64,000 nt of DNA from Afipia sp. GAS231 (GTDB lineage Bacteria; Pseudomonadota; Alphaproteobacteria; Rhizobiales; Xanthobacteraceae), in NCBI RefSeq assembly GCF_900103365.1, contig NZ_LT629703.1, positions 744,001 to 808,000 on the forward strand. The letters are read 5' to 3'. Every line of letters begins with the position of its first letter. Within the stretch, counting starts at the first letter, position 1. Positions 17,085 through 25,876 of the stretch are shown piece after piece. The notes under the pieces are model-generated. The model worked only from the letters and a program-made list of their open reading frames with translations. It ran no database searches and had not been told where the DNA came from. The translations under genes and the position numbers were made by a program.

Positions 17085-18236
17085 TCAGCCTGCCGCTGCG
17101 ACGACCGGCTTGATCTTTGGCGCCTTGTCGGCATTCTTCGACCAGGACCGGTAGTATGCCAGCGCGGTCATCATCAAGATGCCGACAATGCTGACGACGA
17201 TCTGCATCCAGACAGCGCCGGAAACCTCGACCAGCACGAAATGTGCGGCAAAGGACAGGAATATGCCGGCGCAAAACACTTCGAGCGACTGCTGACCGCA
17301 TTTGACGGCGGGCCGAAAGATCCGCCATTCCAGTCCCGGCCAATCGCGTGGCAGCAGACGAACGACAAAGAACGCGAACACGACAAAGTGCAGCAAGCGA
17401 TAAGGCGCGAGGTTGGTTTTGTCGTTCGGATTGAAGGCGCCGTAGATCTCCGGCGGGATCAATGACCGCAGTTCGTCAAACCGGGCTGCCATTGTCATTA
17501 TCAGGGCGAACAGAAGATAGGCGATGCCAAGCACCAGCGCGGTACGCGATCGAATGAACGGCATCGCCTGTGCCGATCCACCGAGCGCAAACCAGGCCCC
17601 GAACGTGAACAACAATTGCCATGCGAACGGATTGAAATACCAGTCGCCAACTGGAAAAGCCGGCAGGTTCCAGCCAAAGTGCCGGGCCATCACATAGAGC
17701 AGCGCCGAAGCGGCCAGGGGCATGTTGGGTCGGCGCAGCATCAGCCACAGGATCGGCGGGAAAACGCCCATCAGCACGATGTAAAGCGGCAGCACGTCCA
17801 TGTTCACCGGCTTGAAGCGGAGTATCAGCCCCTCGAACAGGAACTGCGCCGGATTGGCCAGGAAGCCCCGGATGTTGAATTGATCGGTGAAACCCGGGTT
17901 GCCATACCTCTGCGCGAGATATCCGATCTCGGCGAGGTAGAGCACGAAAAGGAAGACGTGAGCGACGTAAATCTGCCAGACACGCTTCAACAGCCGCGAC
18001 GCGCCGATGATAAACCCGCGTTCGAGCATCATCCGCGCAAAGACAAAAGCGACGGTGTAGCCGGAAATGAAGATGAAGAGATCCGCCGCATCGCTGAAGC
18101 CGTAGTTCCGCGTTGTCACCCAGTTCACGATGTTGTTGGGGATATGGTCCAGGAAGATTCCCCAATTTGCCACACCCCGAAACAGATCAAGCCGGAGATC
18201 TCGGCCCTTTGTCGGGAGCGTAGCGAGAATTTTCAT
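17085..18236 (-). CDS. opgC: OpgC-family membrane acyltransferase-like protein
   Basis: This is a 383-residue multi-pass inner-membrane protein with roughly ten hydrophobic segments. It begins with the OpgC signature GRDLRLDLFRGVANWGIFLDH, followed by DAADLFIFISGY. In Rhodobacter, OpgC succinylates osmoregulated periplasmic glucans; many alphaproteobacteria carry several OpgC paralogues of unknown substrate. The ATG at 18236 has only a weak ribosome-binding site. It lies 82 bases downstream of poxB on the same strand and may be co-transcribed. No glucan synthase gene (opgG or opgH) is near, so the substrate is open. Confidence 0.82.
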   Translation of the reverse strand: MKILATLPTKGRDLRLDLFRGVANWGIFLDHIPNNIVNWVTTRNYGFSDAADLFIFISGYTVAFVFARMMLERGFIIGASRLLKRVWQIYVAHVFLFVLYLAEIGYLAQRYGNPGFTDQFNIRGFLANPAQFLFEGLILRFKPVNMDVLPLYIVLMGVFPPILWLMLRRPNMPLAASALLYVMARHFGWNLPAFPVGDWYFNPFAWQLLFTFGAWFALGGSAQAMPFIRSRTALVLGIAYLLFALIMTMAARFDELRSLIPPEIYGAFNPNDKTNLAPYRLLHFVVFAFFVVRLLPRDWPGLEWRIFRPAVKCGQQSLEVFCAGIFLSFAAHFVLVEVSGAVWMQIVVSIVGILMMTALAYYRSWSKNADKAPKIKPVVAAAG

Positions 18237-18318
18237 CGTTGGTGCACCGAAGCCGTAACACGCGGAATTTCTTCCGCGGGAAGAGCAAGATCGCTTCGGG
18301 GGTGACCCGACGCCTCGA

Positions 18319-20031
18319 CTAGAGAAAGTTCTCCTTCACCATCTCCCAGACGTCGCCTCCCCGGCCATGCAGAATGGCGCGAGTCGAATAGAGCGCCATC
18401 CCGATCGCCGGCTCAATCTGCGTGAACGGCGGCATGACCAGTTGCATCGGGTTGACGTGCACGTGCAGAAGCGCTGGCCCCGGTTGCGCCAGCCAGTCCT
18501 TGACCGCGTTCTCCAGCTGGTCCGCGTGCGAAACCGTCTGGCCCCAGAGACCCAGCGCGCGCGCAACCCCGGCAAAATTGGGATTCTTCAACTTCGTGAA
18601 GGTATCGAGCATCCCCTCGGCCTTTTGCTCGATCTCCACAAAGCCAAGCTTGCCGTTGTCATAGACGGCAATCTTGATCGGCAGCTCCTGTCCGACGATG
18701 GTCATCAGATCGCCGAACAGCATCGAAATTCCGCCGTCGCCTGCCATGCACACGACTTGCCGGCCGGGTTCTGCCTTCTGCAGTCCGATGGACCCCGGCA
18801 TGCCGTTGGCCATCGTGCCATGAAGCAGGCTCGCGAAAATGCGGCGTTGACCGTTCGTGTCGATATGGCGATAGGCCCAGGCGGCCGGGGTACCGTCGTC
18901 GGCCGTGAATAGCGCATCCTTGGCCGCGTGGCGGTTGATCACCTGTGTCAGAAAGCTCCCGGGAATGCTGCCATCGTGGCCGGCAGCGACTTTGGCCAGT
19001 TGCGACTCCCGATACTTCGCATAGCGCTTGACGTATGCCGTTCGGAACGAGACGTCGGCACGCTCGACCAGCAGCGGCAGCAACGCCGCCATCGTCGCCT
19101 TGACGTCGCCGACAACGCCCTTCGAGATCGGGTGACGCCGCCCGAGATGGGTCGGGTCGATATCGACCTGCACGATCTTTGCCTTGTCGGGATAAAATTG
19201 CCGCCAGGCGAAGTCCGCGCCCAGCATCAACAACGCGTCGCAGTCCAACAAGGCGTGGTAGCCGGCCTCGTTGCCGAGCATCCCGGTCATTCCGATGTTG
19301 TGGGGATTGTCATGCTCGAGGAAATCCTTCGCCCGCGACGTATGTGCGATCGGCGCCTTCAGCCTGTCCGCAACCGCGAGAATCTCCTGATGCGCGCCCT
19401 GGCAGCCCGATCCGCCGTACAGCACGACGTTTTCGCTTTTGTTGAGAATTTCCGCGATCTCGGCGAGATCGGCGTCGTTCGGCCGCGTGACGGGCCTGGC
19501 GACATGAACCGCGTAAGGGATGTGGTCGTCCACGACGGAGGCGGAGACATCCGCCGGCACGATCAGAACGGCAACGCCGCGTTTCGCCAGCGCCGCCTGG
19601 CAGGCGATCACAGTCTTCCGTCGCGCCTGCTCCGGCGTGTGGATCATGTCGCAGAAGACGCTGCAATCACTGTAGACCTGCTTGAAGTCGACCTCCTGGA
19701 TGAAATCGAAGCCCAGTTCGTCACGAATGATCTGACTTGCGATCAAAATGACGGGCGCCCGATTGCGATTGGCCTCATACAGCCCGTTGATGAAATGCAG
19801 GCTTCCGGGACCGCAACTCCCGGCAACGGCTGTCAGGCGATCGGCAACCAGCGCCTCCGCCTGGGCGGCGAACGCGCCGGCCTCTTCGTGTCGCATCGAG
19901 ACCCACTCGATTTCGCTTTTTTCGAGCGAGCCGGCGATCCGGTTGAGCGTGTCGCCCACCACGCCGTAACAATGCTTGACGCCCGCATTTTGCAGGGTTT
20001 CGACAATGATATCCGCGACCAGTCTGCCCAT
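18319..20031 (-). CDS. poxB: Pyruvate dehydrogenase (quinone)/pyruvate oxidase, ThDP-dependent
   Basis: This is a 570-residue thiamine-diphosphate enzyme of the PoxB type, the same size as the E. coli protein. Three ThDP-enzyme domains are visible. The N-terminal pyrimidine-binding domain has the catalytic Glu in MRHEEAGAFAAQAEA. The middle domain binds FAD in this family. The PP domain has the GDGGISMLFGDLMT metal-diphosphate motif. The C-terminal amphipathic stretch (MALYSTRAILHGRGGDVWEMV) fits the lipid-binding tail that lets PoxB pass electrons from pyruvate to ubiquinone, yielding acetate. The ATG at 20031 follows AGGA. The bo-type oxidase encoded in this window would be a natural downstream electron acceptor. 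Confidence 0.88.
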   Translation of the reverse strand: MGRLVADIIVETLQNAGVKHCYGVVGDTLNRIAGSLEKSEIEWVSMRHEEAGAFAAQAEALVADRLTAVAGSCGPGSLHFINGLYEANRNRAPVILIASQIIRDELGFDFIQEVDFKQVYSDCSVFCDMIHTPEQARRKTVIACQAALAKRGVAVLIVPADVSASVVDDHIPYAVHVARPVTRPNDADLAEIAEILNKSENVVLYGGSGCQGAHQEILAVADRLKAPIAHTSRAKDFLEHDNPHNIGMTGMLGNEAGYHALLDCDALLMLGADFAWRQFYPDKAKIVQVDIDPTHLGRRHPISKGVVGDVKATMAALLPLLVERADVSFRTAYVKRYAKYRESQLAKVAAGHDGSIPGSFLTQVINRHAAKDALFTADDGTPAAWAYRHIDTNGQRRIFASLLHGTMANGMPGSIGLQKAEPGRQVVCMAGDGGISMLFGDLMTIVGQELPIKIAVYDNGKLGFVEIEQKAEGMLDTFTKLKNPNFAGVARALGLWGQTVSHADQLENAVKDWLAQPGPALLHVHVNPMQLVMPPFTQIEPAIGMALYSTRAILHGRGGDVWEMVKENFL

Positions 20032-20145
20032 TGCGCTCAATCCTGCTGTGACCGTTTGTCACAACGTGCACCCAATCGCGCGCCTGGGGCTTGTATCGGA
20101 ATGCGAGGACTTGAACCCGCCTGCGCTGGAAGCGCGGTGTCTGCT

Positions 20146-22908
20146 TCAGCCGGATTGGAGCCGGTTGAGGACTTGCAGGGCGCGCACGTGATCGGGAGAC
20201 AATATCCCGGCCGGCATTCGATCGACAGCCGCGCCGAGATGCTTGCCGGCTTCCGGTGCGCGATGCTGTTTCAGTAACAGCTCCGCCAGGTCCGTCGCCG
20301 CCTTCAATTCAAACAGGGCAGCAGACTGCCGTTTCGCCCAATCGATTGCCGACAGCAAGCTTGCTTCTGCTTCGGGATAGTCCTCGTGCGATCTGGATGC
20401 CAGGACGACGCCTTTCACTCTCATCAACGCCGGCACGAACAGAAATTTTCCCCCACGTTTTTGCGCGTCGAGGGCATTCGACACCAGCGTCAAGGCCTCC
20501 TCGTGACGGCCGGAAGCAGCAAGACCCGCGCCGAGATCGCTGACGAAATCCATATTGAGCATTTCATGACGCTGGGCCTCGAGCTCTTCCGACGCCCTCT
20601 CCAGCAACGGAACGCCGTCGCGAACATTGTCTTGAAGCAGAAGCCAGCGGCCTCGCAACCCGGTAGCGATGGCCTGGAGCGGCTTGAGGGCGTGAGCTGC
20701 GGAGAGGTCGCTCAATTGCGCGATGTATTGCTCAGCCCTCGGCCAATCCTCCAGCGCCAGATAGACAGGGAGAATCAGGATCAGGGCTCGACACAAGGTC
20801 GCCGGATAGCCGGACTTTTCCCCTTCCTCTATCGCGAGCCTCGCGTAGTGCAGCGATTGGTCGAGTACCCCCCGATACAACAGGGAGCGCGCCATGCCGG
20901 CAAGCGAGAGGGTGGTGTGGTGAAACAAATAGTGTCCGGCGCGCAAACGCGCGCCCGGTGCCGAGTGGCGCAGGCTCGCTTCGAAATGCCCCTGTGCAGC
21001 GAGATGATTTCCCGCCAGATGATTGGCGGCCCCCAACATCGTCTCGGCAAATGCCATGTCGTCAGGATCTCGTATTTTCAAGGCCACCTTTTGGCTTCGC
21101 GCGGCGATATCGAGCGCGCGGTGAATGTCGGTGGTCCAGCTCGAATACAGGAACAGTCCGCTCAGGAGCCTGAACTCCTGGGCAAGGTCCGAAGCGGGAA
21201 CCTCCATCTCGCGGCGGCGGTTGCCATACCGATCTTCCAGCCGGGCAATTCCCTGTTCTGCCCAGCCCTGCCATTCGGTCAAGAGCGACAGTTCCATAAA
21301 CGGCTGCGTTGAAGCGACCGCAAGTCGTGTCGCGATCTCGTCACTGCCGTCCGATCCAAAGCTCCATTCCAGCGCCGACCTGATATTGCTGAGTTGTCGG
21401 GAATAGGCTGCCACTCGTTCAGTCCTTGGTAGGGCCGACAGCATTTCCTTCTGCGATTCGAGCTGTTCGGTGACGTATTCAACATGCCGCAGGAAGATCG
21501 GGTGAAACTCGCCATGCTCTTCCAGCTTTTCAAGCGCATATGCCCGCGTCGTGTCCAACAACCGATACTGCGCCTGCGCCTCATCGATCCGCGTTGCAAT
21601 CAATGACTTCTCGACCAGGCCGGCGATCGCGTCAAAAACTTCGCCGGCGCCTACGCCGAGTTCACCCGCGACATGCCGCGCGCCTTCGAGGGTGAAATGA
21701 CCGACGAAGGGAGCAATGCGTCGAAGAACAATCCTCTCCGCATCGGACAGCAGATCGTAGCTCCAATCCAGTGTCGCCTTGAGTGTCCGGTGCCTGGGCA
21801 CGGCCGTCCGATGGCTCAGTTTCAGCAATTCCAGCCGGGACACCAGCCGGGCAACCGTATTCTTGATGCCGAGTATGGCCACCTGGCCCGCCGCCAACTC
21901 GATCGCCAGGGGTATGCCATCCAGCTTTCGGCACATTTCCGCGACAAACGGCGCTTCCTCGTCGGTGAGAACGACGCCTCCCGCCCTCGCCGCCACGCGC
22001 CGTACAAACAATTGCACGGCCGGATATCGAAGCACGATATGTGCCGTCTGTTCGGAGCCATCAGGCGGAACATCAAGCGGAAGAACCCGGCAGCAATGCT
22101 CGCCTTCGACTTTCAGCAATTCGCGACTCGTGGTCAGAAGATGGATCTGATCCGTTTCCTGGTACAGTTGTTCGGCAACCAGGGCGACCGCCTCGATCAC
22201 GTGCTCACAGCTGTCGAGAATGATGAGAAGCTTTTGCGAACGAACGAGGTCGACCAGTTCCAGGCCGGGATCTTTCGATTTAAGCGCAAGTCCCAGAGAT
22301 GTCGCGATGGCGCCTGCAACATGCCGCGGATCGGCAAGGCTCTCCAGATCAACAAAATGGACTTTGCCGTCAAACTCTTCGGCAACGGCGCGGCCAACCG
22401 CCAGGGCAATGGTCGTCTTGCCAATGCCGCCGGGGCCAAGCAGCGTTACGAACCGCGCTTCTCGCAGCCGGTCGCGGACCTCGCTGACGGCGGTTTCGCG
22501 CCCGATCATCGTGATCGGTCGCTGGGGAAGCCTGCCGTGTTGCCGGAGCCTGACGTTTCCGCTTTCCGTGCCAGGCGCGTGGGAGACAATGCTGCCGACG
22601 AACGAGTATCCGCGTCCCTTGATGTTTGCGATGTAGCGGTTGCCAAATTGGCCGTCACCAAGTGCCTTGCGGATCGCGGCGACGTGGACCCGGATGCTCC
22701 CCTCCTCGACGGTCACGTCCGGCCAGACGTGATCGATCAGTTCCTGCTTTGCGATCACCTCACCCGGTCGCCCGGCAAGGTAGATCAGGATGTCCAGGGC
22801 TCTGCTGCCAAGGGGCAACACCTCGCCCTCGCGTCGCAACAGCCTTTCCTTGCTCGAAAGCTCAAAGGGGCCAAACTGCAGATTTCCCTGAGGATCATCG
22901 TCAACCAT
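20146..22908 (-). CDS. Winged-helix/STAND ATPase regulator, paralogue 1
   Basis: This is a large one-component regulator of about 920 residues. An OmpR-type winged helix (about 11-106: FGPFELSSKERLLRREGEV through NRYIANIKGRGYSFVG) is followed by a STAND/NB-ARC-type ATPase with Walker A GPGGIGKTT (about 158-166) and Walker B LLIILDSCEH (about 227-236). The C-terminal half is a helical repeat region, probably TPR-like. In this class ATP and an inducer switch the protein to an active oligomer. The ATG at 22908 was chosen because it lies 10 residues before the winged helix; an in-frame ATG at 22989 is the alternative. It is divergent from the LuxR/MalT-like gene. Two paralogues follow at 25863 and 28896. 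Confidence 0.85.
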   Translation of the reverse strand: MVDDDPQGNLQFGPFELSSKERLLRREGEVLPLGSRALDILIYLAGRPGEVIAKQELIDHVWPDVTVEEGSIRVHVAAIRKALGDGQFGNRYIANIKGRGYSFVGSIVSHAPGTESGNVRLRQHGRLPQRPITMIGRETAVSEVRDRLREARFVTLLGPGGIGKTTIALAVGRAVAEEFDGKVHFVDLESLADPRHVAGAIATSLGLALKSKDPGLELVDLVRSQKLLIILDSCEHVIEAVALVAEQLYQETDQIHLLTTSRELLKVEGEHCCRVLPLDVPPDGSEQTAHIVLRYPAVQLFVRRVAARAGGVVLTDEEAPFVAEMCRKLDGIPLAIELAAGQVAILGIKNTVARLVSRLELLKLSHRTAVPRHRTLKATLDWSYDLLSDAERIVLRRIAPFVGHFTLEGARHVAGELGVGAGEVFDAIAGLVEKSLIATRIDEAQAQYRLLDTTRAYALEKLEEHGEFHPIFLRHVEYVTEQLESQKEMLSALPRTERVAAYSRQLSNIRSALEWSFGSDGSDEIATRLAVASTQPFMELSLLTEWQGWAEQGIARLEDRYGNRRREMEVPASDLAQEFRLLSGLFLYSSWTTDIHRALDIAARSQKVALKIRDPDDMAFAETMLGAANHLAGNHLAAQGHFEASLRHSAPGARLRAGHYLFHHTTLSLAGMARSLLYRGVLDQSLHYARLAIEEGEKSGYPATLCRALILILPVYLALEDWPRAEQYIAQLSDLSAAHALKPLQAIATGLRGRWLLLQDNVRDGVPLLERASEELEAQRHEMLNMDFVSDLGAGLAASGRHEEALTLVSNALDAQKRGGKFLFVPALMRVKGVVLASRSHEDYPEAEASLLSAIDWAKRQSAALFELKAATDLAELLLKQHRAPEAGKHLGAAVDRMPAGILSPDHVRALQVLNRLQSG

Positions 22909-23078
22909 GGCTCTTGGCCTGGACCTGGGTTGCTTGTCCGGGTGTTCAACTATCCGTGGGAAACCCAAGCGTGCGTTCCTGATAGACATGGGCTTGTTTC
23001 GGCTCTTCGGTCAGCTTTGTCCGATGATGTCCGGCGCTTCCTTCTCGCTACCAGAGATCGTACACTTTTGTCACCCGG

Positions 23079-23100
23079 GGTACCCCCCGAATGGGGGACC
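23079..23100. promoter_or_regulatory. Inverted repeat between divergent regulators
   Basis: GGTACCCC at 23079-23086 faces GGGGGACC at 23093-23100 across a 6-base spacer, with a single mismatch. It lies 26 bases upstream of the LuxR-type start and about 170 bases from the winged-helix gene start, in a 217-base divergent gap. The position suits an operator for either regulator. A hairpin in the LuxR leader is an alternative. Confidence 0.4.
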
Positions 23101-23125
23101 AACTCACGGCGATAAGGGGGAGCCC

Positions 23126-25876
23126 TTGATCCAGCCGCGATCGAGCCATCTTGCTATTGGAACGGCGACCTCGCCCGGCAGGGGACAGCTGCCATTCCTC
23201 GCGACCAAGATTTTGCCGGCACGATTCGGCGGGCTGGTCGCGCGTCCCCGGCTCGTTGCGGTCCTGTCCGAACTCCCGGCCAAGCGACTTGCCGTCATCA
23301 AGGCGCCGGCCGGCTTCGGCAAGAGTTCGCTGGCGGCCGCTTGCGCCGAGAAGCTCGAGCAAGACGGCAACTGTGTTGCGTGGCTGACCATCGATTCAGA
23401 CGACGACGAGGCCACGCGGTTTCTATTTTACGTATCTCAGGCCCTGCACCATGCCTGCCCGGACGTGGGCGCCGGCGCAATTGGGCTGATCCTCGAGAAC
23501 AACCTGATCGACCCGACAGCGATCCTGTCGAGCCTGATCAACGATCTGGCGGAGATAGAGGATGATGTTTATCTGTTTCTCGAAGACTATCACTGGCTCG
23601 GCGCTGCTCGCATCCATCAGACGGTGGCGTATTTTCTGAAGCACGCGCCGTCTAACTGTCATGTGGTGCTTACGACGCGTACCGAACCTCCCCTGCCCCT
23701 TGCGACCCTGCGAGCCCAGAATCAGCTGATCGAGATTGATTCCGCCAGCCTGCGATTCGACATGCAGGAGACACAGGCATTTCTGGACCACGCCAAGCCT
23801 GGCGCTCTGGAACTCCCCGATGTCCAACTCTTGCAGCGCAAGACCGAAGGGTGGCCCGCCGCCCTGCGAATTGTTGCGTCGATGCCCTCACAGTTCGGAC
23901 TGGCCTTCAGGGAGTACGTACAAAACCTCTCGGGTTCGCAGCGTCCGATTGCGGCCTATTTGTCGGAGATGCTGGATACGCTTCCCGTCGAAATGGTCGA
24001 CTTCATGCTGCGAACGGCCATTCTCGATCGGCTCTCCGGTCCGCTATGCGAGGCCGTAACCGGCTCGAGCGCGAGCCGCACAATCCTGGCATCGCTTGCC
24101 GAGCGCCAGATGCTGCTCACCCCGCTCGATAATGACGGGGTGTGGTTTCGCTATCACACGCTGTTCGCCGAATATCTGAAACGGAGGCTGGAGGCGGACC
24201 GCGGACTTGAAATTCCCGAGCTGCACGGGCGCGCCGCTGCCTGGTATGCCTCCCACGAATTGTGGACCGATGCGGTCCAGCACGCGATTGCAGCCGGCGC
24301 TTCCGATCGTGCGATCGGCTGGATCAACAATTGCGCCATGGCTTTGATAAAACGAGGCGATCTCTTCACCTTGCTCGAATGGCAGCGCCAATTTCCCGAC
24401 GAACTCATGCGGGGGCAGCCCGAAGTCAGGCTGGCGATCGCCTGGGGATTGGCGCTCGGCCTGCGTTTTGATGAAGCCCTGCAGCTCGCAACTGAAATAG
24501 AGAAAGATATCGCTGCAACCCAGCCGCCGGAGAGCGACTTGCTGTGCGAATGCCAGGCAATCCGCTCTGTTGCCATCGCGCTGAAGGATGACAGCGAGCG
24601 GGCACTGCCTCTGGCACAGGATTGCGTGAATCGTTCGTCCGATCCCTGGACTGCGAATGTCGCCTCAAACGTCGTTCGCTTCGGCCACCTGCAAGCCGGT
24701 GACTTCAAGCAGTTCTATGCGACGCCCTGGATGCCCTATTCGCCGGACGAAGACCGGAGAAACGTATTCGCGTCGGTATATCGGCGCTGCCTTCAGGGTG
24801 TTGCAGAGCTCCGGCAGATACGTCTCGCCGCCGCGGAGGGTCACTACCGTGAGGGGTTGCGCATTGCGGAACAGTATGTCGGCCCCCACTCGGTGGCCGC
24901 GGCGTTGCCGACCAGCCTGATTGCACGGATCTTCTACGAGCAGGGCCAGCTCGACGAGGCGGAAGCGCTGGTGATCGATCGCGCATCGCTGATCAACTCC
25001 GGCACGATGCTCGACTGTGTTCGCAGCGCCTATTTCGTGATGGCCAGAGCCGCGGCTGCGCGGATGAACCTCGAGCGTTCCCACACGCTGCTGGAGCGGG
25101 CTGAAAACCATGGCATCTCGCGGGATTGGGGAAGGTTGACGGCGGCCGCAACGGCGGAACGAGCGCGGCTCTACCTCAACGAAGGCCGCGTGGATGAAGG
25201 CGCCGCATGCGTCGATCGCCTGGAGCGTCTTGCGAAACAGTACCCGGCGCCCCGACTTTGTGCCTGGTCGGAAATTCAATGGGACCACAAACTGGCCCGC
25301 GCTCATTTGTTGGGGCAACGGGAGCGTCCCGAGGAAGCGATGTCAGTCCTGCGGGAGCTGCAGCGCGAAACCGAAGCCGCACATCATCGCTACTTCCTAA
25401 TCCGGGTCGAGATACGGCTCTCGGCGCTTCAGCTCCGCCTCGGCAAGGCCGCGGAGGCAACCAGTCGATTTCGCCGTGTTCTTGCTGCCTGCGCAGGCGG
25501 AGGTCTCTACCAGATCATTCTGGACGAGGGGTCGATCACTTCCGAACTCGTCCAGATGGTCCAGCAGAGTGGCAGCCTTGGCGCGCATTTGACGTCTTAT
25601 GTCGATCGGCTCGTGACAGATTCGCAAAGGGCACGGCAAGATCGCCTGACACCGGCCTTCAGAGTCCAGGCGCTGCACGCCTTGAGTCCCCGCGAGACCG
25701 ACATCCTCACGCTGATCGCGGGAGGATTGTCCAACAAGGAAATCGCCCGCAGCCTATATATTGGGCCTGAGACCGTGAAGTCGCACCTCAAAAACGTTTT
25801 CACCAAGCTGGGTGTTGAGAAGCGCGCGCAAGCGGTATCACGCGCACAGACCCTCGGCCTTGTCACGACGCAGTGA
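23126..25876 (+). CDS. MalT-type LuxR-family STAND regulator
   Basis: This is a regulator of about 916 residues with MalT/AcoK architecture. The N-terminal STAND NTPase has Walker A APAGFGKSS (about 60-68) and a Walker B-like YLFLEDYHW. A long helical repeat middle region follows. The C-terminal LuxR helix-turn-helix (about 850-912) reads LSPRETDILTLIAGGLSNKE and VKSHLKNVFTKLGV. TTG at 23126 was chosen because GGGGGAG lies 4-10 bases upstream and the preceding frame has no domain content. The 3' end overlaps the 3' end of the second winged-helix paralogue by 14 bases. MalT proteins respond to ATP and a small inducer; the inducer here is unknown. Confidence 0.87.
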   Translation: MIQPRSSHLAIGTATSPGRGQLPFLATKILPARFGGLVARPRLVAVLSELPAKRLAVIKAPAGFGKSSLAAACAEKLEQDGNCVAWLTIDSDDDEATRFLFYVSQALHHACPDVGAGAIGLILENNLIDPTAILSSLINDLAEIEDDVYLFLEDYHWLGAARIHQTVAYFLKHAPSNCHVVLTTRTEPPLPLATLRAQNQLIEIDSASLRFDMQETQAFLDHAKPGALELPDVQLLQRKTEGWPAALRIVASMPSQFGLAFREYVQNLSGSQRPIAAYLSEMLDTLPVEMVDFMLRTAILDRLSGPLCEAVTGSSASRTILASLAERQMLLTPLDNDGVWFRYHTLFAEYLKRRLEADRGLEIPELHGRAAAWYASHELWTDAVQHAIAAGASDRAIGWINNCAMALIKRGDLFTLLEWQRQFPDELMRGQPEVRLAIAWGLALGLRFDEALQLATEIEKDIAATQPPESDLLCECQAIRSVAIALKDDSERALPLAQDCVNRSSDPWTANVASNVVRFGHLQAGDFKQFYATPWMPYSPDEDRRNVFASVYRRCLQGVAELRQIRLAAAEGHYREGLRIAEQYVGPHSVAAALPTSLIARIFYEQGQLDEAEALVIDRASLINSGTMLDCVRSAYFVMARAAAARMNLERSHTLLERAENHGISRDWGRLTAAATAERARLYLNEGRVDEGAACVDRLERLAKQYPAPRLCAWSEIQWDHKLARAHLLGQRERPEEAMSVLRELQRETEAAHHRYFLIRVEIRLSALQLRLGKAAEATSRFRRVLAACAGGGLYQIILDEGSITSELVQMVQQSGSLGAHLTSYVDRLVTDSQRARQDRLTPAFRVQALHALSPRETDILTLIAGGLSNKEIARSLYIGPETVKSHLKNVFTKLGVEKRAQAVSRAQTLGLVTTQ

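Noticed and set aside
20107..20120. T-arm-like tRNA sequence on the minus strand between poxB and the first STAND gene
   Set aside because: GCGGGTTCAAGTCC resembles a T-arm and a small hairpin precedes it, but no acceptor stem, D-arm or CCA end can be folded. At most it is a tRNA relic or chance match.
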